Source: Atherix ibis
Lineage: Eukaryota; Arthropoda; Insecta; Diptera; Athericidae
Direction: 5' to 3'
Assembly (NCBI GenBank): GCA_958298945.1
Contig: OY282609.1
Span: forward strand, 56,888,220 to 56,952,219
DNA: 64,000 nt
The stretch's first letter is position 1. The number at the start of each line of letters is the position of its first letter. Positions 36,724-47,409 of the stretch are shown in pieces. Both the position numbers and the translations under genes were made by a program. The notes beneath the pieces are model-generated. The model worked only from the letters and a program-made list of their open reading frames with translations. It was not told where the DNA came from and did no database searches.

Positions 36724-37635
36724 TATGAGGTCTGTTCAAAAAGTATCGTGAATTTTGCATTTCGGCGGGTTACGTATATTCGATTTTCGATTTTTTTGTA
36801 GCGTTTTGTTGGTTCTCATGTCTGTCACTTATGCCGATAAGTTCGGCCATTTCGAATGTTCAGTTAATTTTTGACAGATGCTTTGCTTACACGTATTTTG
36901 GCTCGTCTTCAATTTTTACCCATTTTCGACCAAAAACAGCATTGCATTAATATTGCTAAGGAGTTGTTAGACACTGTCCGCGACGACATAAATTTACTCC
37001 AAAGGGTTATAACTGGTAATAAATCATGGGTGTATGGTTATGACGTGGAAACCAAAGCTCAATCATCCCAATGGAAGCTGCCGGACGAGCCAAGACCGAA
37101 AAAACCACGCCAAGTTCAGGCGAATGTGATGGTTTGCTTACAGTTTTCTTCGATTGCAGGGGCGTGGTGAATCATGAGTTCTTACCACAGGGTAGAACGG
37201 TCAATAAGGAATATTACCTGCAAGTTATGTGCAAGTTGCGCGAATCAATCCGCCAGAAACGCCCGGATTTGTGGAAGAACAAAAATTGCCTTTTGCACCA
37301 TGACAACGCCCCTGCTCACGCATCGTTGCTTGTGCGTAAATTTTTGGCCAAAAACAACACACTTATAATGCCGCAGCTACCGTATTCCCCAGATCTGGCC
37401 CCTTGTAACTTTTTCTTGTTCCGGAAAAAGATTCTTTGGTCCATTTTTTGGAATGGGCAAAAATCGAAGTACAAGCAAAGCAACTGTCAAAAATTAACTG
37501 AACATTCAAAATGGCTGAACTTGTCGGCATAAGTGAGAGACATGAGTACCAATATAACACCACAAAAATCCAAAATCGAATATACATAACCCGCGGAAAT
37601 TCAAAATTCACGATACTTTTTGAACAGATCTCGTA
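36724..37635 (+). mobile_element. Recombinant mariner A' with about 200-bp inverted ends, copy 1
   Basis: The left end is the normal family A 5' end (36724 to about 36926). It is fused to the middle of the transposase (from DQKQH), so the N-terminal domain is lost. The right end is not the family A 3' end but a second, inverted copy of the 5' end (about 37430-37635). It includes the reverse complement of the untranslated leader and start codon region. The switch happens just after the DFFLF block. The target is a TA inside mariner E. The 49.6 kb copy has the same right-hand breakpoint, so this form has transposed as such. Confidence 0.92.
36871..37532 (+). pseudogene. Truncated family A' transposase
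   Basis: Readable blocks are DQKQHCINIAKELLDTVRDD, VITGNKSWVYGYD (the first Asp of GDES changed to Asn), and WKLPDEPRPKK. A frameshift near 37135 follows, then FFDCRGVVNHEFLPQ, LLHHDNAPAH (second Asp present) and YSPDLAPCNFFLF (third Asp changed to Asn). Instead of the family C-terminus it then reads the inverted 5' end. Two catalytic residues and the DNA-binding domain are missing, so it is not a working enzyme. Confidence 0.88.
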
Positions 37636-37668
37636 TATTTGACACAAATCGGAGAAGTCTTCAAATAA
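37636..37668 (+). pseudogene. Mariner family E transposase, last codons
   Basis: After the inserted family A' element the text resumes as YLTQIGEVFK-stop. It continues exactly from NGV at 36717-36725. The expected family tail (NGAYLTQIG type) is thus split by the insertion. It shows that the insertion was at the TA of the tyrosine codon. Confidence 0.8.
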
Positions 37669-38079
37669 AAAAATTCTTTTTCCCCAACCAATACTTTTTG
37701 TTAGTCTGCATATGGGCTTTTTAAGCCATATACCAGCGGCTACTTTATAACTCTACGACCATAATGAAACTGGTCAAATGTAAGTTAGAGGGAGCAACCT
37801 AGAAGTGGTTCAATTTTATGGATTATATTAAATTCTTTAAGATTATTGAACAGGGGTCATAAGAAAGGAGTTGTTAGGTCTAGGCGTTTTATCGTGGAAG
37901 AAGTCCATTTCTGGGTTACGTGGCATTCATTTCGAATATGAAATATAATAGCTGAACTCTATACAAATGGAATTACAGACGATATTGTTCACCGAAGAGG
38001 AAGCCATGAGCTAGTGCTGTGTGACCTTTTTGGATTCTGGAAAGTGTTTTTGCTCAGATTGACTGGATTTTTAATGTTT
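37669..38079. other. Unannotated intronic DNA
   Basis: May hold the 3' end of mariner E. No clear right TIR was found, and there is no other recognisable feature. Confidence 0.4.
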
Positions 38080-38580
38080 GGCAAGTGACGGTCAGTGGAA
38101 GATTTCTTGCAAGGCATTTGCCAAACATCATAAAGCCAGTCCACTCAAAAGCCATTCCTATATTCTAGAAAAGGAGACCCTCAGAATTTGGATTAAGCAT
38201 ACCGTCAACTTATCCACCACGATTTTCTCAGCGATAATCAATCTCGTCCTTCAGGCCATTTCTGTGGTTTTCAATTTTACTATCTCTCACATCTTAATCG
38301 AAAATTTCTTTTTGAATAGGACTCTTTGCATTGTACAGCTCATCGACCCGACAACTCCTTTCCCAACTTCTTTTTATAACTTTCTAAAATAAGTAAATAC
38401 GCTCAATAAAATTTAACTACTAAAGAAGAAATGCTCCCTTCGTCAACTAAGTATCGACTAGTTTCATAAGGTACACTGGTAATGGCAACCGACAGGTAAC
38501 ATGATGTCGCCAAATGGCCTTATGGTCAGGACACTACCAGAATGACCTCTGGCTCTTGTCTCAGATACATTACAACAACA
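38080..38580 (+). mobile_element. LINE family R fragment, 3' region
   Basis: Carries a 3' coding remnant (frame with CKAFAKHHKASPLKSH, like the ALAK stretch after RNase H GNERAD), then the shared 3' UTR blocks and an (ACA)n tail near 38570. It is the best preserved of the plus-strand copies. The reverse-complement copies at 45838-46080 and 50860-51340 align with its end. Confidence 0.7.
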
Positions 38581-40229
38581 ACAACTACATTTTGAAAGAA
38601 AAAGTCCATTCTTACGAGCAGTTCAAAAAAAATATTCAGCCTTTTAAAAAGGGAGTTTTTTTTTAAACAATAGGCAAGAAGGAACAGGTGAAAGCCAATT
38701 TGTTTGATGAACTGGGATAAAAATCATGTTTTTAGTGAGGGGAAAAGGGGGTGGTTTTGAAGGAAGGTAATTGACTATTTTGAATAAATTTATATTTTTT
38801 ATTGATAATAATAAAGCATAAATAATGGCTGCTAAATATTTTTTTTTCTTAAAATTTTCCAATTTTACTTGGGGGGGGACAGGATAGTTAAAATACCCAA
38901 CACATATTTTAAAAATAATTTCTATTATTGTTGGAAACCCGGAGAAAGTATGCTAGATAAAACGAAGTACTGAGAATTGGGTAATTGTTTAAACTTATAA
39001 ATTTTAATAGAAGGAAAAGTGGGGAAAGAGAAGAAATTTAAGATAAATTTTTTGTAGAAGATCGAGCACAGTTCCAATTGTTTTGTTTGAAAAAAGATGT
39101 TTTCATAAAAAGTACCTAAAAAGAGAGGCTACAACGTCTCGAGCAGTACTTTTCCAGACCTTATTTACAATCTGTCCTAGATATCGTATTATCAGACACT
39201 CAAAATAAACGATTTCCCCTTTAGATACTCTGTGACTTTTTCTCTCTCTATATTTTCATCTTAAATATAAGATGGTGTAGAAAATATGGGAATTCTTGCA
39301 TAAGGAATTGAAAACATGAATTATTTAAATGAGAATCTAATAAAATCAGTTTAATATCCGATTAATCCGATTACTTAGAACAGTTATACGAGTATGTACT
39401 CCTTTAAGAGGCGCTCCGAAAATGTTTACGTTTTCATTTTATTGGATTTTGTCGGAACGAGCATGTGACATCGTTCGATTTAAATCGAATCCAATTACGG
39501 GAGTATGTACTCCACCGTAAATGGGATCGATTGCTACATATTTGTTGACGGATAATATTTAGTCAAAATCAATGGTGGAAAACTCAAAAACAAGACATTA
39601 TTTGAGCATGAGAAATTTTCCAGGAAATATTAACTTTTCACCAAAGAATTTGTTTACTTTCAAAGCAAAGAAAAGCCAAGATTTGGTGGTGTACTCGTAA
39701 TTTGCTTGAAGATTGTGGGTGTTCGAGTTTATTTACTTTGTTTATAGAATGGAGGAGAATGCCGCAAATATAATTTATGTACTAAGACTTTATTACCAAA
39801 GTGTATCAATTAGAAAAGTTAATATACTTAAAAAGTATAATTTGTGGATTAGTAAATAGATCATTTCGCGGATAATATGTTTTGAGAGGAGAACAATTTC
39901 TGGAATTCTTTTAAAGAGTTTTTTTTCGACAAAGAATTTTCATAAAGTAATTTTATTGGTCATTTGACTAGGACTAATAGTTCTATTAAGGAATATTTGT
40001 ACATTGAGCCATTATTTTCCAATTCTAAATTAAACTTAGAGGATTATATTTTTATTATTAGGACCCTCTTTATGATAGGCAGAGAATACCCTTAGAATAT
40101 TCTAATCTATTTGGAAGATGTAGATTAGGATATTAATAAGAGTATTCTTGGAGGACATAAAATGATAATAAATATTAAAATTTAGTAATATTTATATATT
40201 CTCAGAGTAATATAAAAAAAAGTTCAGAA
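38581..40229. other. Unannotated intronic DNA
   Basis: Contains gagtatgtactcc twice (39400 and 39500). An imperfect hairpin lies at 40096-40134 (arms aatattctaatcta and tagattaggatatt). No coding exon or element end was recognised. Confidence 0.5.
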
Positions 40230-41124
40230 CTTTAAATCTCAGCATCACCTTAAATCCTAGTTCAATTAAACCTTAAACTGCGCTGATATCAGGCAAGAAC
40301 TACAAATATAAATTGTGTTAAATGCCAAAAATTGGTTAAAACTGGGTTCCAACTCTAAAAAGCAAACATTTTTTGAACCCTAAGCTAGACTGACCCAAGT
40401 CAAATATAAAAAGTGCCTGACCTTGAGGTAAAGAGACTTTACTTAATTTTCGGGACCTTAAACATAATCGATATGAGTCCAAAATTTTAAATTTAAGGAG
40501 AGCATGCAATCAAAGTTTCTTTTGACCTTAAATAGGTGGTGAATATGACTCTAGAACTACAAAATCAAATAGTGTTTAAAGTTCAAAAATTCTTTAACCT
40601 AAAACTCGGTCTTAAGTTCGAGCTACAAAATTGTTTTTGACCCTAAAGCAGATCGACATGAGTCTAGAACATCAAATTTAAATATTATCTCACAGTGAAA
40701 TTATAACTTTTGGAACCCTTAAAAGAAACTCCGATTTCAGCGGCCGAAATCGGAGTTTCTTTTAAACTTAACTGGGCCAAAGTTAAAATTTCTTTAACCA
40801 CTAACTTTATCCCAACTGTAAAGCCCAAATTTTTTTTCGTACCGAGATTTAATTAACTCAAGTTTGAAAACTAACTGACCATCAAGCCGCAACTTTTTTC
40901 AGACCTTACATTGTAAGCGAGGTGCCTAAAGTCAAAATATTTTTAGATTTGCAAACGAGGTAAGAGACGAGTCGTGATGTAGCAATTATTTGGGACCTTT
41001 TACTGGGACGACCCGAGTCTAGAGCTTCAAATGAAAGCACTGCTTTAGAGCTTCAAATGAAAGCAAAAATTTGTTTATACCTTAAATAAGTTCGATATGA
41101 GATTAGAACCTTAAAATGGAATTA
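40230..41124. repeat. Diverged family T repeats
   Basis: Variants of gaccttaaac...atgagtctagaac...aaattt recur about every 60-130 bases, the same vocabulary as 32466-34300 but much more diverged. A perfect hairpin lies at 40719-40765. The series resumes at 41540 after a mariner derivative inserted at 41125. Confidence 0.65.
40719..40765. repeat. Perfect 20-bp hairpin
   Basis: Arms 40719-40738 and 40746-40765 are exact reverse complements around agcggcc. The arm (ttaaaagaaactccgatttc) is G+C-richer than the surroundings and sits inside diverged family T repeats. Confidence 0.95.
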
Positions 41125-41525
41125 TACCAGGTGTATAAGCTTAACTCCGCTATTTGGTCATAGATGGCATGAGTGACCGTATTAAGCGACCATAGGCACA
41201 CCATACTTTTTTTTATCTGTCAACATTAATCAGTGCACATTGTCAGAAATTTCGTTCAACAACATACATCTCTTTTCGTCAATGGGTCATGCGCTCGCTG
41301 AGCAGCACTTCGATTCTTACGAAGACGTCCGAAAATGGCTTGATGAGGGGTTTGCCTCGAAAGAGAACGAATTTTTTTGGCGTGATATCCACAAATTGCC
41401 CGAGAGATGGGAAAAAAGTGTAGCAAGAGAGGGCAAATACTTTGAATAAATTTGTTTTTGCTTTCTATAATAAAAAAAATGTGTTTTTTTGTCTAAAAAA
41501 CAGCGGATTTAAGCATATACACGTA
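41125..41525 (+). mobile_element. Mauritiana-type mariner deletion derivative
   Basis: The ends are inverted repeats (ccaggtgtataagcttaact at the left; the inverse of gcggatttaagcatatacac at the right) next to TA at 41125-41126 and 41524-41525. Only the first few codons and the last 60 or so codons of the transposase remain, fused together. At 401 bp with both ends it could have moved with enzyme supplied by another element. Confidence 0.9.
41240..41449 (+). pseudogene. Fused N- and C-terminal ends of a mauritiana-type transposase
   Basis: After TTG in place of the expected ATG it reads SEISFNN, an N-terminal remnant. It then jumps to the C-terminal blocks HLFSSMGHALAEQHF, SYEDVRKWLDE, FFWRDIHKLPERWEK and GKYFE-stop. 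All catalytic aspartates are deleted. The intact tail GKYFE shows what the 19.7 kb transposase has lost. Confidence 0.9.
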
Positions 41526-41539
41526 GTAAATTAGTTTAG

Positions 41540-41960
41540 AACCATTAATAAAAATAGTGCCTGAAGTCGGCCCAATTTTTTTTAGACCTTGAATATGTTG
41601 ACATGAGCCTGAAACTTAAAATTAAAAAAGTATCTGACCGTGAGGTTGTAATTTTTTCGATCTTAAACTAGATCATGATTTGAAAGTGTTCTGAAGCATG
41701 AGTCCAGAATCTCTAATAAAATAGAATGAATTAATTTTTTTTTGAACCTGTAACTAACTTTCAACTTAATCTTGAAGTTGTAGTTTTTCTTGACTTATAT
41801 GAGTCAATTAGTTTAAAAATAAAAATAGTGTCTACCATAAAATCACGATTATTGAGGACCTTAAATATGGTCTCAACTATGAAATTTAAATATTTTGTCT
41901 GGTTTTAAAAATGCTGTTGAAATAAGTCTCAAACTATATTTACGTTATTGTGATTAAAAT
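41540..41960. repeat. Diverged family T repeats, continued
   Basis: Blocks like gacctt...atgttgacatgagcctgaaac and gatcttaaactagatcatg continue the series interrupted at 41125. Confidence 0.55.
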
Positions 41961-44900
41961 GAAATTTGATCAGTAATATTCTTGATACTTAGTCTTAGTT
42001 CGACTATTTTTAATGCAGTAGCTTATCTATGGACACTGTCACATAAAGTAAGGATATTAAGCTATTTGGTTTTTTTCTTCTTCCAAAGCATAAACTGAGG
42101 CTATTCAATTTATTATTGAAACCTCAAAATTTACGCTGCAGAAAATTAAAGAAAAAATTATAAAAATTCCTATCAAAAATCTTATTACTATTATTATTTT
42201 ATCCTAAATCATACCTTACGAGTTATATTGCCCTATCTATAACCATTTTTGATAAATAATAGTACTTTGATAAGTGGAAAATGATTAAATAAGAATCAAT
42301 GAAAACATGGAAAAGAAACTTTTTACAAAATGCTACCAGTTATAAAAACTGTGCACAAAACATTGATTTCGTATCAATTTCCTATCAAATATGATGAAGT
42401 GATGCCCATTAAATGAATCGACTTCAAAAAGATAGCAAAACTTATTTTGATCAAATGAAAGTCATTATGGGGCATCATTCCGATCAGATTTCTGATACTA
42501 TTCAATGATGCTAAGTCATTTTCGGAAGAGAAACAATTTTTGTTATAAAAATTCCCAAGGACTGTGAATTAGTTTTTCCTTTTTATATCAAATTTAGATA
42601 CTTTTCTCGATGAACATATTAGTGTAGGAGAACGATGAAGTACTACTTGAACTTTTGGCCAAATCCGAGTATATTACAAAAAAAAAAAGGAAAAAGAGTA
42701 AACTAAAGAAATTCGTAACACAAAGATACGCTTTACTCGTAAAATGGCAGAAATATGGAACTGGTACTAGTACTCGCACTGGCGCTGGTACTGGCACTTG
42801 TAATGGAGCAACAGTACGAATAGCAACAGTAACCACCAGTAAAACCATTGTTCATATACGAGTACGAATATAAGAAAATTTTGTAATCTGTAATCAGTAG
42901 AGCATAGAATCAACTGCCCATGAAACCATTTAAGTTAATGGTCCCTAAAGAATAGAGCCATTTAACCGAATGATTCTGGTTTCGACCCCAAACTGTGGCC
43001 ATCAGGTTTGAGTCTTCGTTTGCCCATCGCTCTATTTCAAACATCCTTCATTCTCCCGCACAAATATTCTTTGTGGGCGGAGAGGAGGTGAAGGTCGTAT
43101 TTGTTTATGAATTTCATTCTTTACTAAAATCAACGAAACACTTTAGGGTGTGCTTAAATTATTGGGAATCCAAAATGGAATTTTAGCTACTGTGGATTAT
43201 TATTATTATTATTATTATTATTTTTTCTTGTTGGCATTGTTTACTTTAGCATAGAGCGGAAGAAAATATAATAACTTTTGTGTCCTTTTATAGGGGAAGG
43301 GAGCAGTATTTATGTGACTTTCTTTTTTTTTTTTTGGGCAAAGGAGTGCTGAGAGAGAGAGGAAAAAACTCACTTCGTAGTATATTATTTGGATATTGTT
43401 TAGCTCGAATAAAAATTTCTAAGCATATTTATAGAATTACGAGAATAAAAACTCTGCAAAGAATATATATTTTTTGTCTGTGAGAAAAGGGCAACATAAC
43501 TTTTGTGGGGGTTGTTTTTGGAACAAATTATATTAACGAAAGAGATTGATTACTATTTTTGCATTTTTATTATATTTTTTTTAGAAAATTTCATATAAAA
43601 AAAAATTTTAATCACTGAAAGGGGGGTAGGGGCGGTCTATTTTACAGTTTATTAACTCTAAAATTTTACTTACAATTTTTACTTGGAAAAAAAGTGGGAA
43701 CAATTATTTAAAAAACCGGAACAGAATTTTCAGAAGGCACTGAGAATTTTTGAAGTATATTTTCTAGTCTATTAACCCGAATTTGACAGAAAAGGTAGCA
43801 TTTTTCTAGAACGCATTAAAGATCAGAAGACTCTGAGTAACTAGAAGTGGATGATGGCAGGACATTAAATATGAAAATATCAGCAGAATTTTTTTATGAA
43901 TTCACCTTTAAATCTTCAATTTAATAAAAGCAATATAAATTTTGGATATCGATAGTATATATAAGAAAATATTAAATAATAAATAAAACTACAAATTTGG
44001 AATAAAATTTGAAAAAACGAGGTTAATGAAGCCCATTTTAAAAATACTAAATTTCTACTATTCAAAAACTAGCTTAGGGGGAAGGGGAAGTGTAGAAATA
44101 TAAAAAAAATATAATTTTATGAAATTTTTTCTATTTTCGGAGAAAACTAAAAAGACAATAATTTTACGGACATGATAAATTGTTTGATTTACAACTTTTT
44201 GCCATTATAACACTTGCAAAAGAGAAAGTAGAATACAATAATGGCAAAAAATTGTAAGTTTCTTTCTAATGGAAAATGAATATAAATTGTTTTGAATTTT
44301 TCTTTATAATTCGATTTGAAATATTCATGAGAGAAATGGCAGATGTTTCCTGACAAGATACTTAATAAATTGAAGAGAAAGCTTTCTTGTTAATAGCGAC
44401 TGTAGACTCTTATTGCTCTGCAGCTTCTTGTAGTCTATTTGATTCTAAAGTATGTGAATGTCCATATTCTTAGCTTTAAAAATTAAAATTTAATGGCAGA
44501 AGAACAATTAATTTTATTTTCCATTTAGTAATTTTATTTTTAGCATCCTTTGAAAGTTTTACGCTTGCATTTTCTTCTGTAAAGCTCACCACTTTCACAT
44601 CACTATTGCAGATATGCAATTGTAACTAAGCATCACGAAAAACCCAGAAAAATGTATTAATTATCCGCATGCAAATTTTACTAGAATAATTTCTCAAGCA
44701 CAAAGGAAAACTTAAAATTAACGAGTTCATCTGGAATGGGACTGTAAGGACTTCTCTTTTGGGGTTAAGAACGTTTCTCTTATGTTCCATTCGCGTTTCA
44801 ATTTGCATTCTGGAATTTTTATATGCATGCATACCCATGAACTAGTTTTCAATCCAATAAACATTTATGTTCGACAACGTTTGCGGCATGCCCCACATTT

Positions 44901-45330
44901 ACCTTCAACACACTCTCCGTTTTCCGAAGACGTTGAATGGCCAGAGTTTCTGTACATGGTGCGGGTAGCAAATGTATACAATTTGTTTATATAAAATTTT
45001 CGAGAATTGAGGACAAATAACATCAATTAGTAAAAAGATTTGCAGCAAAGGCGTAACAATTAAAAGTTTCTAAATAAAGGACTATATGAGTTGGAGAAAA
45101 GTAAAATACGAGAATTTTTTTTGTATACACGTAATCATGAGTTTTTTTTTTAATGTAGCAATATAAGAGGAGACGGCTTGTTTTGCTTGGAAAAAATCTC
45201 TAAAATCAATAAGGAATTTTGTAGAAATTTGTTTTTGTAAATTAGTTTAAATAAAATAAGGACTAATAATAAGAACTAATTAAATAAGGAATTTTTTAAG
45301 AAAATAGATAAGGAGTTTTCCTACCTAAAG
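41961..45330. other. Unannotated intronic DNA with simple repeats
   Basis: Contains a small minisatellite of ctggta/cactgg units (42760-42803) and a TTA microsatellite (43196-43222). A less A+T-rich patch lies at 44770-44990. No transposon ends, RNA gene or supported exon was seen. The open frames on both strands at 42594-42873 come from the minisatellite. Confidence 0.5.
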
Positions 45331-45560
45331 CTCTACTATCATTTGCAGTGATAGTGCCTGGGATAATTACTGGTATCCTTCACCAGCAGTTCGAAGACTT
45401 TATTCGCCACGTTTTTACGAGAGACACCTCAAGTTGGATGGGACAACGGGTCATAGAGCAGTAGTAAGGAACCTTTTAAATTTCAGGCGCGGCTATGGTA
45501 GCTCCGGTTCTGGTATTCATAATAGTTTGATAATTAACTCAGAAGTACCCCTTTATGGGA
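45331..45560. repeat. Short dispersed repeat U, copy 2
   Basis: The start ctatcatttgcagtgatagt and the piece agtaaggaaccttttaaatt match 50573-50760 in order. It is next to, and on the 3' side of, a reversed LINE family R end, as at 50.5 kb. Confidence 0.5.
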
Positions 45561-45837
45561 AAAAATAATTCTAATATCCGGGCAGGATTTATTGTTAAGC
45601 CCACCGTTTCCCAATGAGCTTCATTTTAACTGCCCCCGTATGCTCTTTGAATAATCCTTGCGAAGAGGTCAAAAAAATTGATACATCAAATGAGAACTGG
45701 CACGATTAATATCCTATTCGATAGTGGTTTATATTTTATATAATATCCTGCTTTCCTTATATTTTTATTGGGTTCGACAGTTGATCTGTGATAGGAGAAC
45801 GATTTAAGTGGTCCGAGGTTTTATTTTTGTTGCTGTA

Positions 45838-46080
45838 AGGTATCTCAAACTATAGCCAGACACCATTCTGTAGCGTCAAGATCATGAGACCATTTGGCGA
45901 CTTCATATTACGTATAATTTAGTAATTTAGGCTTTCCTAACGAAGCTGGCCGCAGATTAATCGTAGGGAAAGTCAGACATTGTTAAAAATAGGTCTTGGA
46001 AATAGAATTGTTGGATTTAGAAGCTCCGCAATGGAAGGAGTCTTATTCAAAAAAAAAAGTTGGTTTAAGTGGCGCTTATT
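45838..46080 (-). mobile_element. LINE family R, 3' end, minus strand
   Basis: This is the reverse complement of the 3' UTR seen at 38330-38575 (ccatttggcgacttcat block and ggtatctcaaac...gccaga tail). No frame. It ends just before the mariner A element at 46086. Confidence 0.65.
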
Positions 46081-46085
46081 TAAAA

Positions 46086-47409
46086 TACGAGGTCTGTTCA
46101 AAAAGTATCGCGAATTTTGAATTTTCGCAGGTAACGTATATTTGATTTTCGATTTTTCGTGGCGTTATGTTGGTACTCATGTCTCTCATTTATGCCGATA
46201 AGTTCGGCCATGTTGAGTGTTCAGTTAATTTTTGACAGCACGTGTTTTGGCTCGTCTTCTCTTTGTTTGCACGTGTTTGGCTCGTCTTCGATTTTTGCCC
46301 ATTGCAAAAAATGGATCAAAGAATCTGTATCAAATTTTGTGTGAAAAACAAAATTAATTGCGCAGACGCATTTCGAATGTTGACTTTGGTATATGTTGAA
46401 GCTATCTTGGACCGAAGCGACGTTTATCGGTGGTACAAAATGTTTTCAGAGGGCTGATAAGATGTGAACGACAAAAAGTATGCAGGACGCCCGAGCACTT
46501 CAACAACAGACGAAAACATTGATGAAGTGAAGAAAATAGCATTGACCAATCGTCGAATCACCGCTAGAAAAGTTTCTGAGGACTTCAACATATCGATTGG
46601 CTCGTGCCATTTGATTTTTACCAATGATTTGGGAGTGAGACGGATCGCCGCGAAATTCGTACCAAAATTACTCGACCAAAAACAGCATCGCATTAACATA
46701 GCTAAGGAGCTGTTGGACTCTGTCCGTGACGAGCCAAATTTGCTCCAGAGGGTCATAACTGGTGTTGAATCATAGGTTTATGGTTATGACGTGGAAAGCA
46801 AAGCTCAATCGTCCCAATGGAAGCTGCCGCACGAGCCAAGATGGAAAAAAGCGAGCCAAGATCGAAAAAGCACGCCAAGTTCGGTCGAATGTAAAGGTTT
46901 TGCTTACAGTTTTCTTCGATTGCAGGGGCGTGATGCATTATGAGTTCTTGCCACAGGGTAAAACGGTCAATAAGGAATATTACCTGCAAGTTATGCGCGG
47001 ATTTGTGGAAGAACAAAAATTGGCTTTTGCACTATGATAACGCCCCTACTCACGCATCGTTGCTTGTGCGCGAATTTTTGGCCAAAAACAACACACTAAT
47101 AATGCCGCTGCCACCGTATTCGCCAGATCAGACCCCCTGTGACTTTTTCTTGTTCTCGAAACAGAAGAGCCCCATGAAAAGACGACGCCACGCTAAGATT
47201 GAGATGATAAAGACGGCATCGAAGGAGTAGCTGAACAAGATCACAAAAAATGATTTTTTGAAGTGCTTCGAGAATTGGAAACAATGTTGGCACAAGTGTA
47301 AAATATCTGGTAGGGATTACTTTGAAGGGGACAAAATAGATATTCATGAATAAATAAATAATTTTTGAAAAAACACAAAATTTGCGATACTTTTTGAACA
47401 GACCTCGTA
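46086..47409 (+). mobile_element. Mariner family A, near full-length dead copy
   Basis: Both TIRs and TA sites are present, giving about 1324 bp. A local duplication in the leader repeats the gcacgtgttttggctcgtct segment. The transposase is strongly decayed (see the pseudogene entry). The 3' end, unlike the A' copies, is the regular family A 3' end. Confidence 0.93.
46311..47351 (+). pseudogene. Family A mariner transposase pseudogene
   Basis: Starts with the family ATG (MDQRICIKFCVKNK) and reads to FSEG, where two stops (TGA TAA at 46456-46461) replace Arg and Glu codons. It continues through STSTTDENIDEVKK, LGVRRIAAKFVPKLL and LLDSVRDEPNLLQ. It then has VITGVES, where the first catalytic Asp has become Val, and TAG for the following Trp. 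Frameshifts follow, then LLHYDNAPTHA (second Asp kept), YSPDQTPCDFFLF (third Asp kept), and TASKE followed by TAG. A deletion near 46995 removes the QKRP region. No product is possible. Confidence 0.9.

Noticed and set aside
42594..42873. Overlapping open frames on both strands
   Set aside because: Both come from the ctggta/cactgg minisatellite at 42760-42803, whose translation (TGTSTRTGAG or VPVPAPV) is a low-complexity artefact.
44626..44994. Two overlapping frames near 44.8 kb, considered as an internal exon
   Set aside because: No acceptor and donor pair with phase 1 was found, and the translations have no recognisable pattern.
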